A DNA stretch of 64,000 nt from Polynucleobacter parvulilacunae (GCF_018881715.1 NZ_JACVPW010000002.1:62001-126000), one strand, 5' to 3'. Positions 36,553-48,369 are shown, counted from the stretch's first letter. A program made the numbers and translations. The notes: generated by a model not told the origin, from the sequence alone.

Positions 36553-38370
36553 TTACTCGCGTGATGCTTTTTTACGCTCATGCTCCTTGAGGTAGCGCTT
36601 GCGAATACGAATACTCTTCGGCGTTACTTCAACCAATTCATCGTCATCAATAAACTCAACTGCGTATTCCAAGTTCATTGCGATTGGCGTTACCAAGCGT
36701 ACCGCTTCGTCAGTACCAGAAGCGCGAACGTTGGTTAATTGCTTACCTTTAATTGGGTTAACCACTAAGTCGTTATCACGACTATGAATACCGATCACCA
36801 TACCTTCGTACAAAGGATCACCAGGGCTTACAAACATACGACCGCGGTCTTGCAACTTCCACAATGCGTAAGCAACTGCTTCGCCATCATCTTGGCTAAT
36901 CAATACGCCGTTATGACGCTCACCCAAGATACCGTCCTTAGCTGGTGCATAAGAATCAAATGTGTGGCTCATCAAACCGTTACCGCGAGTCATGGTCATG
37001 AAATCGCCTTGGAAGCCGATCAAACCACGAGCTGGAATACGGTACTCAAGACGTGTACGACCTTTGCCGTCGCTCACCATGTCGAGCAATTCACCTTTAC
37101 GCTTACCCAAGTCCTCCATTACGGCGCCTTGAGTAGTATCTTCAACGTCAACTGTTAAGTTCTCGTACGGCTCCATCTTCACGCCATCTTCTTCATGGAA
37201 TACAACGCGTGGACGGGAAACGGCCAATTCGTAACCTTCACGACGCATTGTTTCCACCAAGATAGTGAGGTGCAATTCGCCACGGCCAGAAACTTCAAAT
37301 ACAGTGTCGTCGTCGGTTTCTTTAACGCGCAAAGCCATGTTGGACTTCAATTCGCGGTCAAGACGCTCACGAATTTGGCGGCTAGTTACAAATTTACCTT
37401 CACGACCAGCTAATGGGCTAGTGTTCACCATGAAGTTCATGGTCAATGTTGGCTCATCAATCTTGAGCATTGGCAATGCTTCTGGAACATCTGGTGCACA
37501 GATTGTTGTACCAATCGCTAGATCTTCAATACCATTAACTAGCACGATGTCGCCTGCTTGTGCTTCGTCAACCAACTCACGCTCTAAGCCACGGAACTTC
37601 AATACCTGGTTAATGCGACCTTTACGTTGCGCGCCATCAGGACCGTCCATAAACACAACGTCCATCAAAGGCTTAACAGTTCCACGGTTCACGCGGCCTA
37701 CGCCGATCTTACCAACGTATGTGCTGTATTCAATAGAGGTAATTTGCAATTGCAATGGACCTTCTGGATTGTCATCACGAACTGGTACGTGCTTTAACAC
37801 TGTGTCAAACAATGGGCGCATATCGCCTTCACGTACATCGTCAGTCAAACCTGCATAACCATTCAAGCCAGATGCGTACACCACTGGGAAGTCCAACTGC
37901 TCTTCAGTGGCACCCAATTTGTCAAACAACTCAAAGGTTGCGTTGATGACGTAATCGGTACGTGCGCCTGGGCGGTCAACTTTGTTAATCACTACGATTG
38001 GCTTCAAACCTAAAGCCAAGGCTTTTTTAGTTACAAAGCGGGTTTGTGGCATTGGGCCTTCTACAGCATCAACCAAAAGCAATACACCGTCAACCATAGA
38101 GAGAACGCGCTCTACTTCACCACCGAAGTCAGCGTGTCCTGGGGTATCAACGATGTTGATATGTGTGCCGTCATATTCAACAGCACAATTCTTGGACAAA
38201 ATGGTGATACCACGCTCTTTTTCCAAGTCGTTTGAGTCCATGACGCGTTCGGTCATTTTTTCATTGGAGCGGAATGTGCCAGATTGGCGCAAGAGTTGGT
38301 CAACCAAAGTAGTTTTACCGTGGTCAACGTGGGCGATGATTGCTATGTTACGAAGTGCGCGTTTAGTCAT
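36553..38370 (-). CDS. typA: Translational GTPase TypA/BipA
   Basis: 605 residues. G1 '[15 protein letters not shown]', switch 'RGITILSKN', G3 '[12 protein letters not shown]', and G4 'NKVDRPGA' define the GTPase domain, followed by beta-barrel and EF-G-like domains and the BipA-specific C-terminal domain ('[14 protein letters not shown]'). It binds ribosomes and aids 50S assembly and stress adaptation. It is the last gene of the infB-rbfA-truB run, 51 bases after truB. Confidence 0.97.
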   Translation of the reverse strand: MTKRALRNIAIIAHVDHGKTTLVDQLLRQSGTFRSNEKMTERVMDSNDLEKERGITILSKNCAVEYDGTHINIVDTPGHADFGGEVERVLSMVDGVLLLVDAVEGPMPQTRFVTKKALALGLKPIVVINKVDRPGARTDYVINATFELFDKLGATEEQLDFPVVYASGLNGYAGLTDDVREGDMRPLFDTVLKHVPVRDDNPEGPLQLQITSIEYSTYVGKIGVGRVNRGTVKPLMDVVFMDGPDGAQRKGRINQVLKFRGLERELVDEAQAGDIVLVNGIEDLAIGTTICAPDVPEALPMLKIDEPTLTMNFMVNTSPLAGREGKFVTSRQIRERLDRELKSNMALRVKETDDDTVFEVSGRGELHLTILVETMRREGYELAVSRPRVVFHEEDGVKMEPYENLTVDVEDTTQGAVMEDLGKRKGELLDMVSDGKGRTRLEYRIPARGLIGFQGDFMTMTRGNGLMSHTFDSYAPAKDGILGERHNGVLISQDDGEAVAYALWKLQDRGRMFVSPGDPLYEGMVIGIHSRDNDLVVNPIKGKQLTNVRASGTDEAVRLVTPIAMNLEYAVEFIDDDELVEVTPKSIRIRKRYLKEHERKKASRE

Positions 38371-38421
38371 GTGAAGCTTCTAAAGTTAAAGATAAGTAAA
38401 AGGGTTATAAGTTATGGATAT

Positions 38422-39333
38422 TTAATGTGCCTGCGAAATCAAACGCTTTGGATGTAAAACACCAGAGCGCCAATCAGCAGTACCAATAAAGTTATGAGGA
38501 GCAGCAGTAGCGCGATAGATGCGTACCAATGCTTCGATGGAAGGTAGATTGAGTGGCACACGTTGTCCCATCTCAAGACGTTTAGCCTGTTGCTCATCCA
38601 CTGTTAAATGGGGCAAAGTTTGTAAGAGCGCGTCAACCGGCAAAATATAGTCAGCAGTATTTTTCAAGCCACTCTGAATCGATTCAATCGTAAAAGATTG
38701 CTCAAGATTCAAGTGTCCAACCTCAGTACGGCGTAGGCCAACTAAATGGGCGCCACACCCCAAAGCATTGCCAATATCTTCGGCTAATACGCGAATATAG
38801 GTTCCTTTGCTGCAGCTCACCTCTAAAGTGGCTTCTGGCCAAGCAATATTGGTCCAACGAATAGAGTGAATCGTGATATCGCGTGGAGCGCGCTCTAATT
38901 CAACACCTGCACGAGCATATTCATACAAAGGCTTACCATCACGCTTAAGCGCTGAATACATAGGCGGCACTTGAGAAATCGGACCCGTAAATTTCGAGAG
39001 CAAGGCATCGAGTACAGTTTTGATTTCTGCTTCGCTTGCAAATACAGGCAAAGGCAATTCTTCAATAATGAGACCTTCAGCATCACCAGTATCAGTGCGT
39101 GAGCCAAACTTTACTTGTGCGATGTAAGTTTTATTAGCTTCGAGCAAGTCTTGTGAATATTTAGTTGCTTCACCTAAGCAAATAGGAAGCAAACCGGTTG
39201 CCATCGGATCCAAAGTGCCCGTATGACCAGCTTTGTCGGCATTAAAGGCGCGCTTGACAGCAGTAACCGCACCTTGAGAGCTCATTCCAGCAGGTTTATC
39301 TAGTAGCACGACGCCGTCGATTCTGATGGACAT
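38422..39333 (-). CDS. truB: tRNA pseudouridine(55) synthase TruB
   Basis: 303 residues. 'GVVLLDKPAGMSSQGAV' and 'KAGHTGTLDPMATGLLPIC' contain the catalytic Asp and flanking motif I; 'SCSKGTYIRVLAEDIG' is the RNA-binding segment. It makes pseudouridine 55 in the T-loop of tRNAs. It starts three bases after rbfA. Confidence 0.96.
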   Translation of the reverse strand: MSIRIDGVVLLDKPAGMSSQGAVTAVKRAFNADKAGHTGTLDPMATGLLPICLGEATKYSQDLLEANKTYIAQVKFGSRTDTGDAEGLIIEELPLPVFASEAEIKTVLDALLSKFTGPISQVPPMYSALKRDGKPLYEYARAGVELERAPRDITIHSIRWTNIAWPEATLEVSCSKGTYIRVLAEDIGNALGCGAHLVGLRRTEVGHLNLEQSFTIESIQSGLKNTADYILPVDALLQTLPHLTVDEQQAKRLEMGQRVPLNLPSIEALVRIYRATAAPHNFIGTADWRSGVLHPKRLISQAH

Positions 39334-39336
39334 GAA

Positions 39337-39726
39337 TTACTTCGTCTCGTCTGCTTGATCGCTGCGATCGCTACTGCGGTCACTATCCACGGCTTGATCG
39401 ATCAATCGAGACATCTCTATGCCGTGCTCAACTGAGCTGTCATAGTGAAAATGCAATGTAGGAACAGTATGAATATGCAAACGCTTAAACAATAATGAAT
39501 GCAAATACCCTGCTTTTTCTTGAAGTGCCTTTAGGGCATGTTCAGGTTCAGCACCTAAAACTGTAAAGAACACTTTAGCGTGTGCCAAGTCTGGTGTGAG
39601 CTCAATACTTTGCAAAGTAATCAAACCCAAACTCGGACTGCGCAACTCGCGCGGAATAAGCTCAGCCAGGTCTCGCTGAATTTGATCGGCGAGACGCTGG
39701 TTACGATGCGGACTAGTCTTGTGCAT
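39337..39726 (-). CDS. rbfA: 30S ribosome-binding factor RbfA
   Basis: 129 residues with a KH-like fold: '[18 protein letters not shown]', '[25 protein letters not shown]' and '[12 protein letters not shown]' match the family. It helps mature the 5' end of 16S rRNA. The C-terminus is short, Ser/Asp-rich and probably disordered. It lies five bases after infB. Confidence 0.95.
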   Translation of the reverse strand: MHKTSPHRNQRLADQIQRDLAELIPRELRSPSLGLITLQSIELTPDLAHAKVFFTVLGAEPEHALKALQEKAGYLHSLLFKRLHIHTVPTLHFHYDSSVEHGIEMSRLIDQAVDSDRSSDRSDQADETK

Positions 39727-39731
39727 CTTGC

Positions 39732-42497
39732 TTAGAGTGAACGAGCCACTTCAGTTACTTCAAATACCTCAAGCTGATCGCCCTCTTTAATATCGTTGTA
39801 GCCTTTTAGTGACAGGCCGCACTCGACACCAGCACGAACTTCTTTAGCATCATCTTTGAAGCGCTTGAGAGAGTCTAGTTCACCACTCCAAACAACCACG
39901 TTGTCACGGAGGAGACGGACGCTTGAAGTACGCTTGACGATACCGTCAACTACCAAGCAACCCGCAATCGCGCCAACTTTAGATACCAAGAAGACTTGAC
40001 GGATCTCAACGAGACCAGTGATTTCTTCTTTCTTGTCTGGTGTCAACATACCGCTCAAGGCTAATTTCACTTCGTCTACAGCGTCATAAATAATGTTGTG
40101 ATAACGAATATCTACGCCATTGTTCTCAGCTAACTTACGTGCTGCAGCATCTGCGCGGGAGTTGAATCCAAAAATAACCGCTTTGGATGCAACAGCCAAG
40201 TTCACGTCAGTTTCAGTAATGCCACCAACGCCTGCATGAACAATTTGAACCTTAACTTCTGGAGTAGAAAGTTTCATTAACGATTGAGCCAAAGCTTCTT
40301 GAGAGCCTTGCACGTCAGCCTTAATAATCAACGGTAACAACTTAGCTTCAACTGCGCCTTCTTCCATGTTTTCCATCATGGTTTCAAGCTTGAATGCTTG
40401 CTGTTTAGCCAACTTCACGTCACGGAACTTTCCTTGGCGGAAAAGTGCAATCTCACGAGCCTTACGCTCATCAGGAACTACTTGCACTGATTCACCAGCA
40501 GCTGGAACATCCCCTAAGCCTTGAATCTCTACTGGTATCGATGGGCCTGCTTCATTACATGGCTTACCGTTTTCATCCAACATGGCGCGAACGCGACCAT
40601 AGGTTGAGCCCGCTAACAACATATCGCCACGTTTGAGTGTGCCTGACTGAACCAATATGGTTGCAACAGGGCCCTTACCTTTATCCAAACGTGCTTCAAT
40701 TACTAAGCCTTGAGCTGGAGCATCTTTAGGTGCTTTCAGCTCAAGAATTTCTGCTTGTAACAAAACGTTTTCAAGGAGGGCGTCAATGCCTTCACCTGTT
40801 TTTGCGGATACTGGAATAAATGGCACATCGCCACCGTATTCTTCAGGAACCACTTGCTCTGCAACCAATTCAGTTTTAACGCGCTCTGAATTGGCTTCTG
40901 GCTTATCAATCTTATTAATAGCCACAACAATAGGAACGCCACCTGCAAGCGCATGGTGAATCGCTTCTTTAGTTTGCGGCATTACGCCGTCATCAGCCGC
41001 TACTACCAAGATCACGATATCGGTTGCCTTAGCACCACGAGCACGCATTGCCGTAAAGGCTTCGTGACCCGGAGTATCCAAGAATGTAATCATGCCGCGT
41101 GGTGTTTCTACGTGGTATGCACCGATGTGCTGAGTAATACCGCCAGCTTCACCAGTAGCCACTTTAGCTGCACGAATCTTATCGAGCAAAGAAGTCTTAC
41201 CGTGGTCAACGTGACCCATCACAGTTACAACTGGAGGACGTGGCAACAACTCTGCATCGTGGCCATCGGTACCCAAATCTAAATCTGGATCATCCAATTT
41301 CGCTGCAAAGGCTTTATGGCCCATCTCTTCAACGAGGATCATCGCTGTATCTTGATCGAGCACTTGGTTAATAGTGACCATCTGGCCCATACCCATCAAC
41401 AACTTAATCACTTCTGCACTCTTCACCGCCATTGCATGAGCTAACTCAGCAACAGTAATCGTTTCTGGTACGTGAACATCACGCACAATAGCTTCTGTTG
41501 GTACTTGGAAGTTGGTATCAACGTTCGCTTCAGCGATTTGACGCTGTTTCTTGCGGCCACCGCCTGAACGCCAACCACCAACACCGCCGGATGAATCACC
41601 GCGTGTCTTGAGGCCGCCAGGTTTCTTGGCGCCTTCTTCTTGCCAAGTAGAGGAGGTCTCAGAAGATTTAATAGTCTTGCCACCAACTTTAGCAACAGCC
41701 TTCTTCTTGTCATCAGCACCTTCAACCTTTGCAGGCTTGTGCAAAGTACCTTTTTTCGCTTCTTCAGCAGCAATTTCACTTGGCGCTTTCAGAACACGAG
41801 CAGGAGCACTCATCATGTCGCGAATTGCTAAAGCTTCGGCTTCAGCAGCGGCACGACGAACACGAATATCCGCTAATTCTTTTTCTTTAGTTGCAGCCAA
41901 ATCCTTAGCAGCTTTATCTGTCGCTGCTTTTTTCTCCGCAGCAGCTGCAGCAGCAGCCGGCGCTTCATCAACCGGGGTAGCTTCTTTAGCAACTACAGGA
42001 GCAGCAACTTCTTTTTGACGCGCCTCTTCAGCAGCCTTCATTTCTGCTTCTTGACGAGCCAATAACTCAGCTTGGCGTGTTGCCTCGGCTGCGCGTTTTT
42101 CTAACTCTTCCTCAGAAATAACTGGTTTAGCTGGTGCGGCTTTAGTTTCTACTTTTGCTGGAGCGGCTTCCGGTGCTTCTGCCTCAGGAGCTTTATCGCC
42201 CGCTTTAACCAACACACGCTTTTTACGAACTTCAACCTGTACGGTACGAGTGCGTCCAGCAGAGTCTGCTTGACGAATTTCTGAACTCTCACGCTTGATT
42301 AAAGTGATCTTCTTACGCGCGCCTGTATCTGCGCTGCCATGTGCTTTTTGCAAATGCTCGAGAAGGACAGTTTTGTCCTTCTCGGTAATGCTGTCGTCCT
42401 CAGAACCTTTTTCGATACCGGCCGCCTTCAATTGCTCCAAGAGGTCGGGCGCGGTACGTTTTAATTCTTTAGCGAGTACTTTTACTGTTGTTGCCAT
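39732..42497 (-). CDS. infB: Translation initiation factor IF-2
   Basis: 921 residues. An IF2 N-terminal domain begins '[27 protein letters not shown]', followed by a long Ala/Glu/Lys-rich linker (about 90-300) and a glycine-rich patch ('[14 protein letters not shown]'). The GTPase domain starts near residue 425 with '[19 protein letters not shown]', '[16 protein letters not shown]' and 'NKIDKP'. Domains II-IV end the protein. It places initiator tRNA on the 30S subunit. It starts 13 bases after nusA. Confidence 0.97.
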   Translation of the reverse strand: MATTVKVLAKELKRTAPDLLEQLKAAGIEKGSEDDSITEKDKTVLLEHLQKAHGSADTGARKKITLIKRESSEIRQADSAGRTRTVQVEVRKKRVLVKAGDKAPEAEAPEAAPAKVETKAAPAKPVISEEELEKRAAEATRQAELLARQEAEMKAAEEARQKEVAAPVVAKEATPVDEAPAAAAAAAEKKAATDKAAKDLAATKEKELADIRVRRAAAEAEALAIRDMMSAPARVLKAPSEIAAEEAKKGTLHKPAKVEGADDKKKAVAKVGGKTIKSSETSSTWQEEGAKKPGGLKTRGDSSGGVGGWRSGGGRKKQRQIAEANVDTNFQVPTEAIVRDVHVPETITVAELAHAMAVKSAEVIKLLMGMGQMVTINQVLDQDTAMILVEEMGHKAFAAKLDDPDLDLGTDGHDAELLPRPPVVTVMGHVDHGKTSLLDKIRAAKVATGEAGGITQHIGAYHVETPRGMITFLDTPGHEAFTAMRARGAKATDIVILVVAADDGVMPQTKEAIHHALAGGVPIVVAINKIDKPEANSERVKTELVAEQVVPEEYGGDVPFIPVSAKTGEGIDALLENVLLQAEILELKAPKDAPAQGLVIEARLDKGKGPVATILVQSGTLKRGDMLLAGSTYGRVRAMLDENGKPCNEAGPSIPVEIQGLGDVPAAGESVQVVPDERKAREIALFRQGKFRDVKLAKQQAFKLETMMENMEEGAVEAKLLPLIIKADVQGSQEALAQSLMKLSTPEVKVQIVHAGVGGITETDVNLAVASKAVIFGFNSRADAAARKLAENNGVDIRYHNIIYDAVDEVKLALSGMLTPDKKEEITGLVEIRQVFLVSKVGAIAGCLVVDGIVKRTSSVRLLRDNVVVWSGELDSLKRFKDDAKEVRAGVECGLSLKGYNDIKEGDQLEVFEVTEVARSL

Positions 42498-42510
42498 GCA
42501 CTACTTCCTC

Positions 42511-43992
42511 TCATGAAGTAAACCAATGTTCGCGCGCTTTCATGATGAGCGTTTTCGCAGTTTCTTCGTCAATTTGTGTCGCCTCAACCAGCTCATCAAC
42601 AGCTAGTTCAGCAAGGTCGTCACGGGTATGAACTTGATTGTCAGCAAGCTTAGCAATCAGTTCTGTTGTCATTCCTTCTAAGGAGCGTAAGTCTTGTGAA
42701 ACTTCTCCAATGCGCTCTTCTTTTGCCAACTCCATAGTCAACAAGGAATCACGCGCACGAGTACGCAACTCATTCACAGTATCTTCATCGAATGAATCGA
42801 TCTCTAACATTTCAGATAATGGCACGTAAGCCACTTCTTCCAATGTGTTGAAACCTTCTTCAATCAAGATGTCAGCCACTTCTTGGTCCACATCCAACTT
42901 GTCCATAAACAACTGGCGCACGGAAGAAGCTTCTTTTTCAGTTTTCTCAGCAGACTCTTCAGGAGTCATGATGTTGATCTGCCAACCAGTCAAATCGCTC
43001 GCCAAACGAACGTTTTGTCCGCTACGGCCAATCGCGATTGCCAAGTTTTCTTCATCCACTACAACGTCCATTGCGTGACGTTCTTCGTCAACCACGATAG
43101 AAGACACTTGAGCTGGAGCCAAAGCACCAATCACAAACTGAGCTGGATCTTCAGACCACAATACGATATCAACTGCTTCGCCGGCAACTTCGTTGCGAAC
43201 TGCAGTTACACGTGTACCACGAACGCCAACGCAAGTACCGATTGGATCGATACGCTTGTCATAAGTAATCACAGCAATCTTTGCGCGCACACCAGGATCA
43301 CGGGCAGCGCCTTTGATCTCTAGTAAGCCCTGCTCCATCTCTGGAACCTCATTCTCAAACAACTTGATCAAGAAATCTGGGCAAGTACGTGAGAGTTCGA
43401 TTTGTGGGCCGCGTGCTTCACGATCCACCTTAAGGATGTATGCGCGTACACGGTCACCAGAACGTAAGTTCTCTTTTGGAATCATTTGATCGCGACGCAG
43501 CAACGCTTCAACACGACCTGATTCAATAATCAAACCATTCTTGTCTGCACGTTTAACGGTACCGGTCATGACTTTTTCGCCACGCTCAAGGTAGTCGTTC
43601 AAAATCTGTTCGCGCTCTGCATCACGGATACGTTGCAAGATGACTTGCTTAGCAGCTTGTGCACCGATACGACCGAAGGCTAAAGATTCGATTTGCTCTT
43701 CGATATAGTCGCCAACTTCCATGTCAGCGAGTTGCTCTTGAGCTTCAAATTGCAGAATCTCTTTATCTGGCTCTTGTAGACCTGCTTCGTTGGGAACAAC
43801 CAACCAACGACGGAAGGTTTCATATTCACCAGTTTCGCGATCAATTGAAACGCGGATATCCACGTCTTCTGTAGCGTAGCGCTTCTTGGTCGCAGAGGCC
43901 AAAGCCATCTCCAACGCTTCGAATACGATCGCTTGATCAACGTTCTTTTCACGCGCTAACGCGTCTGCCAACATGAGAACTTCTCGGCTCAT
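42511..43992 (-). CDS. nusA: Transcription termination/antitermination factor NusA
   Basis: 493 residues with the full proteobacterial layout: N-terminal RNA-polymerase-binding domain (1-125), S1 ('[19 protein letters not shown]', about 135-200), two KH domains ('[18 protein letters not shown]' and '[18 protein letters not shown]'), and two C-terminal acidic helix-hairpin-helix repeats (about 360-493). It modulates pausing, termination and antitermination. Its start overlaps rimP by four bases. A terminator-like hairpin lies just upstream of rimP, where NusA could act on its own operon. Confidence 0.97.
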   Translation of the reverse strand: MSREVLMLADALAREKNVDQAIVFEALEMALASATKKRYATEDVDIRVSIDRETGEYETFRRWLVVPNEAGLQEPDKEILQFEAQEQLADMEVGDYIEEQIESLAFGRIGAQAAKQVILQRIRDAEREQILNDYLERGEKVMTGTVKRADKNGLIIESGRVEALLRRDQMIPKENLRSGDRVRAYILKVDREARGPQIELSRTCPDFLIKLFENEVPEMEQGLLEIKGAARDPGVRAKIAVITYDKRIDPIGTCVGVRGTRVTAVRNEVAGEAVDIVLWSEDPAQFVIGALAPAQVSSIVVDEERHAMDVVVDEENLAIAIGRSGQNVRLASDLTGWQINIMTPEESAEKTEKEASSVRQLFMDKLDVDQEVADILIEEGFNTLEEVAYVPLSEMLEIDSFDEDTVNELRTRARDSLLTMELAKEERIGEVSQDLRSLEGMTTELIAKLADNQVHTRDDLAELAVDELVEATQIDEETAKTLIMKAREHWFTS

Positions 43993-44480
43993 GACTTTCT
44001 TCCTTTGAAATCAATAACAGGGACCAACCGAGTCTTATCGACCTCGGCTAAAGAGAACTCCAATTGAGAAGGCTGACCATCAGCACCCTCAAATACCAAA
44101 CCAAACTTTGCATCTGGTGAATTCAATTCACCACTCAGCAAACCTTGCAACTCACCACGAAAATTCTTACGGTTACCAACGGCAACACGCAACTTCAAAT
44201 CTACTTGCATACCGGCAAAGCGCTCATAATCAGCGGCACTCTTTACTGGACGATCCAATCCTGGAGATGAAATCTCTAAACGCTCGTAAGGGATGTTTTC
44301 AACTGGCAATGTGTAGCTCAGTTGATGACTTACCTTCTCGCAATCCAAAACGGAAATCAAGCGTTCGTAATCTGGGTTTTCAATCGTGACGCGCAGCAAT
44401 CCTCCGGCTTCACGCTCAATTTCCACTAGCGTGTAACCCAAGTTTTCCAGCTCTGCAGAAATAACCTGCTGATCCTTCAC
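43989..44480 (-). CDS. rimP: Ribosome maturation factor RimP
   Basis: 163 residues. The start is a GTG with AAGGGG four bases before it. '[23 protein letters not shown]', '[24 protein letters not shown]' are RimP signatures. It is needed for 30S subunit assembly. The gene leads nusA and infB, as in most proteobacteria. Confidence 0.96.
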   Translation of the reverse strand: MKDQQVISAELENLGYTLVEIEREAGGLLRVTIENPDYERLISVLDCEKVSHQLSYTLPVENIPYERLEISSPGLDRPVKSAADYERFAGMQVDLKLRVAVGNRKNFRGELQGLLSGELNSPDAKFGLVFEGADGQPSQLEFSLAEVDKTRLVPVIDFKGRKS

Positions 44481-44504
44481 GACACCCCTTCATACCAAAA
44501 TGGC

Positions 44505-44530
44505 AAAAAAAAATGGGCTTCAAAGCCCAT
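44505..44530 (-). terminator. Terminator-like hairpin directly before rimP
   Basis: Minus-strand ATGGGCTT-TG-AAGCCCAT is followed by nine T, the classical intrinsic-terminator form. It ends only about 25 bases before the rimP start codon. It may simply terminate rluB, but a TATAAT lies upstream of it, so the rimP transcript probably passes through it (attenuator-like). Confidence 0.75.
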
Positions 44531-44551
44531 ATTCTCGAAATTCAGAACAGG

Positions 44552-44581
44552 CCGACTTACGTTGATCGCAACATCAGTCGG
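44552..44581 (-). promoter_or_regulatory. Leader hairpin of the rimP-nusA-infB transcript
   Basis: On the minus strand CCGACT-GAT-GTTG-CGAT-CAAC-GTA-AGTCGG folds into a ten-pair stem with a symmetrical internal loop and a four-base apical loop. A smaller hairpin CAGCA/TGCTG lies before it (44595-44611). Both precede the terminator-like hairpin in the same leader. Confidence 0.55.
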
Positions 44582-44621
44582 TAACTACTCAAAACAGCAA
44601 AACCCCTGCTGCAAGACCAAA

Positions 44622-44627
44622 ATTATA
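44622..44627 (-). promoter_or_regulatory. Predicted -10 box of rimP operon promoter
   Basis: A perfect TATAAT on the minus strand about 30 bases after the rluB stop. No good -35 is seen at 17 bases (TTGTAT is at a 20-base spacing). It would give a leader of about 135 nucleotides. Confidence 0.5.
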
Positions 44628-44654
44628 GCCTATTTAGCAGAAAACCGATACAAA

Positions 44655-46457
44655 TCAGAAGCTTTCGCCCGGATTACGCGGTTTTCTAGGCCCTTTATTG
44701 AAGGGTTTGCGCCCCTTTGGTGCGCCTCGTTTAGGGCCATTTCCAGGACTTTGGGGGTTGCCAGTCACAAAAGCGGACTGACCATGGTGAACTTTGCCGC
44801 CTTTGCTGCGATTTTGGCCCTGGCCACCTTGTCCTCCCTGACCGCCCTGCCCACCTCTACCACCTTGGCCACCTTGGCCAGGTCTGCCGCCTTGGGTACG
44901 ACCACGGAAAGGACCGCGCCCTTCGCCAGAACCACCGCCACCACCGGGTTTGCCGCCTCTACCCTGGTGCGTTAAGCCATTGTGGCCGCTGGCAAGGGTT
45001 AAGGCATCACGCGAACCCCAGTAAGAAACCGAGGTTTGCATTGGATCCGGTTGGAAATCCTCACCCATCGGGCGACGATCACGATTATTAGGATTAGGGT
45101 TGCGGCCCTTATCTTGTGGCTGAGGCATTTTTAAGCCTGCAGACTTCATTAAGTTATAGATGCCGCCAGCCTCAATCTCTTCCCATTTGCCACGACGTAA
45201 GCGTGGGGGTAATAAGAAAATGCCGTAACGAGTTCGGATTAGGCGGGACACCACATGACCAACCGCCTCAAACATACGACGCACTTCTCGATTACGGCCT
45301 TCGTTTAATGCAACGTGATACCAACGGTTAGCACCTTCGCCACCGCCCATTGCTAGACGTAAGAATTTAGCTTGGCCATCATCAAGCGTAATACCGCTCT
45401 TCAATAGGGAAGTATTTTCTTGGCTCAAGTCACCCAAGATACGCACTGCGTATTCACGCTCGACGCCATAACGTGGATGCATTAAACGATTCGCTAATTC
45501 ACCAGAAGTGGTAAATAACAAAAGACCTTCAGTATTAAAGTCCAAGCGACCTACAGCGATCCAACGCCCCTGACGTGGCTTTGGTAAACGATCAAATACG
45601 GTTGGACGACCCTCTGGGTCTGATTGGCTCACGATTTCGCCAGCCGGCTTGTGATACATGATGACGCGTGGTGGCTTAGTCTGAATCTTGCGATGGACCG
45701 GCTTGCCATTAATGCGCACTTGATCTGTTGGTCCAATGCGCTGACCAATGTGAGCAGGTAATCCGTTAACTGATACGCGTCCTTGAATAATCAAGTCCTC
45801 CATATCGCGACGGGATCCCATACCAACGTCAGCTAATACCTTATGTAACTTAACAGTATCTTCATCATCAGCATCATCATCTAAACCATCGAGGTCAGAC
45901 CAAACTTCATCACGCAAACTGAGTGGAAGGTCATCAACGTTTGCGAATTGCAAACTGCTCATTTCTTCATCTGTTGGCGCATCCGAATCTTCATCCTCAC
46001 GTGAACGTTGAGCACGTTGTGCGCGACGCTCAGCACCAGTTTGATGGGAGATCTCACTCTCATTCACGCCATCAGGATTTTTAACTTCTTCGACTTCAGG
46101 CGCATCCAAAGCAGCATCAAATTCACCAGATACAACTGAAGCAAATAAAGCTTCGCTTTCTGCTGCATTTGGGGCTAGCTTGGAAGATTGATTGCCTTGA
46201 TTGTTGCCGCCTTCACGAGGGCCATTGCCTTCACCACCTTCGCGGCGTGGCCGATCCTTGTTGAAAGGACGCTTCTTATTAAATGGATGTTTGCTGCCAC
46301 CTGCGCCTTGACGACGTGGGCGACGATCACCACGTTCCGTGCGCTCACCACCTTCAGTCTTCTGGCCATCAGCATTTGATGGCGCTGCGTCTGATTTAGA
46401 TGTGGTTGCCGATGGATTTACTACCGGGGATGAATCGTTTTCGTTAGAGCTTGTCAT
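44655..46457 (-). CDS. rluB: 23S rRNA pseudouridine synthase RluB with long disordered tails
   Basis: 600 residues, about twice the E. coli protein. The catalytic core (about 200-440) has an S4 domain ('[20 protein letters not shown]') and the RsuA-family motif '[13 protein letters not shown]' with catalytic Asp306. The first 195 residues are low-complexity, first basic (Arg/Lys/Gly with PFNK repeats) and then acidic. The last 150 are glycine-rich with GGQ and RGG-type repeats. The core should make pseudouridine 2605 in 23S rRNA; tails could aid RNA binding. It follows scpB by six bases. Confidence 0.93.
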   Translation of the reverse strand: MTSSNENDSSPVVNPSATTSKSDAAPSNADGQKTEGGERTERGDRRPRRQGAGGSKHPFNKKRPFNKDRPRREGGEGNGPREGGNNQGNQSSKLAPNAAESEALFASVVSGEFDAALDAPEVEEVKNPDGVNESEISHQTGAERRAQRAQRSREDEDSDAPTDEEMSSLQFANVDDLPLSLRDEVWSDLDGLDDDADDEDTVKLHKVLADVGMGSRRDMEDLIIQGRVSVNGLPAHIGQRIGPTDQVRINGKPVHRKIQTKPPRVIMYHKPAGEIVSQSDPEGRPTVFDRLPKPRQGRWIAVGRLDFNTEGLLLFTTSGELANRLMHPRYGVEREYAVRILGDLSQENTSLLKSGITLDDGQAKFLRLAMGGGEGANRWYHVALNEGRNREVRRMFEAVGHVVSRLIRTRYGIFLLPPRLRRGKWEEIEAGGIYNLMKSAGLKMPQPQDKGRNPNPNNRDRRPMGEDFQPDPMQTSVSYWGSRDALTLASGHNGLTHQGRGGKPGGGGGSGEGRGPFRGRTQGGRPGQGGQGGRGGQGGQGGQGGQGQNRSKGGKVHHGQSAFVTGNPQSPGNGPKRGAPKGRKPFNKGPRKPRNPGESF

Positions 46458-46463
46458 TAATGA

Positions 46464-47204
46464 TTATTTTGTTTCGTCTGGTTTATCTTCAGACTCAGGG
46501 GTAACTTCTTCGTTAAGTTCTTCTGTCACTTCAATAACTGTTTCTTCTACAGTGATTTCGGATATTTCTACTTCTAGTGTTTCTTCAGTCTCGCTAACTT
46601 CTTGTGCTTCAGCATCAATAATTACCGTCTCTACAGTAGCGGATGGATCAAACTCCATTACTGCTTGACCCAACTGCGCTGCAGCAGCCATTGGTGCGGC
46701 ATCTTCTAAGATCGGCAAACTTTGTAAATTTGTCAGGCTGAGATCATCCAAGAACTGCTTAGTGGTGGCGTACAAACCTGGGCGACCAACTGTTTCCTTA
46801 TGACCAATTACTTCCACCCAACCACGGTCTTCTAATTGCTTCATCACGTTGCTGCTCACCGCAACACCGCGAATTTCTTCAATCTCACCACGTGTTACAG
46901 GCTGACGATAAGCAATGATGGCTAAAGTTTCCATCACTGCACGGGAATACTTTGGCGGCTTTTCTGGTGTGAGGCGATCAAGGTACTCACGCATGGAAAG
47001 GCGGCTCTGAAAACGCCAGCCGGTTGCGATATGGACTAATTCCATACCCCTGTCATCCCAAGCACGCTGGATTTCGATTAATGCTTCGTCGATATCTGCC
47101 GTCGTGATCTCTTCTACAAATAGACGAGACAAATCAGCAACGGTGAGTGGCTCCTGCGCACATAGGAGGGCTGTTTCAATTACACGCTTATTGTGATCGT
47201 CCAT
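46464..47204 (-). CDS. scpB: Segregation and condensation protein B
   Basis: 246 residues. Two winged-helix domains (about 5-170) with the ScpB signature '[25 protein letters not shown]' and '[18 protein letters not shown]'. The C-terminal 60 residues are very acidic (Glu/Thr/Val repeats) and probably unstructured. It acts with ScpA and SMC in chromosome condensation; scpA and smc are not in the window. Confidence 0.95.
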   Translation of the reverse strand: MDDHNKRVIETALLCAQEPLTVADLSRLFVEEITTADIDEALIEIQRAWDDRGMELVHIATGWRFQSRLSMREYLDRLTPEKPPKYSRAVMETLAIIAYRQPVTRGEIEEIRGVAVSSNVMKQLEDRGWVEVIGHKETVGRPGLYATTKQFLDDLSLTNLQSLPILEDAAPMAAAAQLGQAVMEFDPSATVETVIIDAEAQEVSETEETLEVEISEITVEETVIEVTEELNEEVTPESEDKPDETK

Positions 47205-47391
47205 AAAATTCGGGCTACCAGGAGCAATCCTGATTAGGCTTTAAAAATGTATTTAGTAATGGGTTTTGGTGTTCTCTAGCGACTACGGACAACCCATCTC
47301 ATCAGTTCTTATTGGGATATATCCGCGCTGAAACGAAGTCCTTTTCGTTCACCTTGCGCCCATTATAAGGTAGGCTCAATACAATAGCCAC

Positions 47392-48318
47392 ATGCATAAG
47401 AATTCCACTAAACCCCCTCTATCCACGCCAAATACGCCTGATTCCATGGAGCGCCGCAGACTTTTGGGCCTTGGAATTGGCATGAGCACCCTTATTGGGG
47501 GCGTAGGTCTGAGCTCTTGCAGCCTCATTGGCAATAAGAAACCAGTGGTTGGATTGGTTTTGGGTGCTGGTGCAGCTCGAGGCTTTGCCCATGTGGGCGT
47601 TATAAAAGCTCTGGAAGCCCAAGGGATCCGGCCTGATATCGTTGTTGGGAGTAGCGCAGGCAGCGTCATAGCCGCCCTCCTAGCATCGGGAGCCACCGGC
47701 AACGAACTTAATCGCCTAGCCCTAAATCTGGATGAAGCCACGATTGCCGACTGGGGGCTGCCCTTTGCAGGACGATTTGGCGGACTTATTAAAGGTGATG
47801 CCCTACAAAATATGGTGAACCGTGAAGTTCAAAATAAATCGATTGAGCAAATGCGCATTCCCCTGGGAATTGTTGCAACCGAATTACAGTCAGGCAAAGG
47901 TATCTTATTTAGAACGGGTAATACTGGTTTGGCAGTACGCGCATCTTGTAGTGTGCCTGGTGTATTTCAGCCAGCAGTCATTAGCGGCAAAGAATATGTG
48001 GACGGCGGCTTGGTTGCTCCCGTTCCGGTAAGCTATGCAAGACAAATGGGTGCAACACTAGTGATCGCTGTAAATATTTCATCTGAGCCAGTACATCAAG
48101 ATGCCAGCGGAACTCTAGGTGTATTACAACAAACCATTTCCATCATGCAGCGAAGTATTAATCAGTATGAACTTAAAAGTGCTGATATCGTGATTCAGCC
48201 TCAACTCAAACAAATGAGTAGCGGTGATTTCAGATCCAGAAATGCTGCCATTCTCGCTGGCGAAGCCGCAGCACAAGAGCAGATGGGATTCATTAAAGAG
48301 AAGCTGAAAGGCTGGTAG
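47392..48318 (+). CDS. Patatin-like phospholipase lipoprotein (RssA-like)
   Basis: 308 residues. The N-terminus carries 'RRRLLGLG' followed by a hydrophobic stretch and a lipobox-like 'GLSSC' (Cys43), so a lipoprotein, possibly Tat-exported, is likely. The patatin domain has the glycine-rich oxyanion loop 'LGAGAARGFAHVG', the nucleophile Ser88 in 'GSSAG' and the catalytic Asp in 'VDGGLV'. Family members hydrolyse lipids; its substrate is unknown. It is divergent from scpB. Confidence 0.9.
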   Translation: MHKNSTKPPLSTPNTPDSMERRRLLGLGIGMSTLIGGVGLSSCSLIGNKKPVVGLVLGAGAARGFAHVGVIKALEAQGIRPDIVVGSSAGSVIAALLASGATGNELNRLALNLDEATIADWGLPFAGRFGGLIKGDALQNMVNREVQNKSIEQMRIPLGIVATELQSGKGILFRTGNTGLAVRASCSVPGVFQPAVISGKEYVDGGLVAPVPVSYARQMGATLVIAVNISSEPVHQDASGTLGVLQQTISIMQRSINQYELKSADIVIQPQLKQMSSGDFRSRNAAILAGEAAAQEQMGFIKEKLKGW

Positions 48319-48326
48319 CTGAAAGG

Positions 48327-48343
48327 CGGCAGGCTAACTGCCG
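48327..48343. terminator. Weak inverted repeat between converging genes
   Basis: CGGCAG-GCTAA-CTGCCG lies between the patatin and NlpC/P60 genes. There is no good T-run on either side, so termination function is doubtful. Confidence 0.3.
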
Positions 48344-48369
48344 TAAGGCTAGAGCCCGTAGGGTCCTTA

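Noticed and set aside
37265..37858. 197-codon plus-strand open frame inside typA
   Set aside because: It is antisense to typA, has no family resemblance and its Ser/Arg-rich content is what the reverse strand of conserved codons gives.
41551..42018. 155-codon plus-strand open frame inside infB
   Set aside because: It is the mirror of the Ala/Glu-rich IF-2 linker; low complexity and no start signal.
44800..44970. Short direct repeats that could suggest a CRISPR-like or VNTR array
   Set aside because: They are codon-level repeats of the GGQ/GGR tail of RluB, in frame, with no spacers.
44562..44975. 137-codon plus-strand open frame across the rluB C-terminal tail
   Set aside because: Mirror of the glycine-rich repeats; overlaps the rimP leader and shows no family features.
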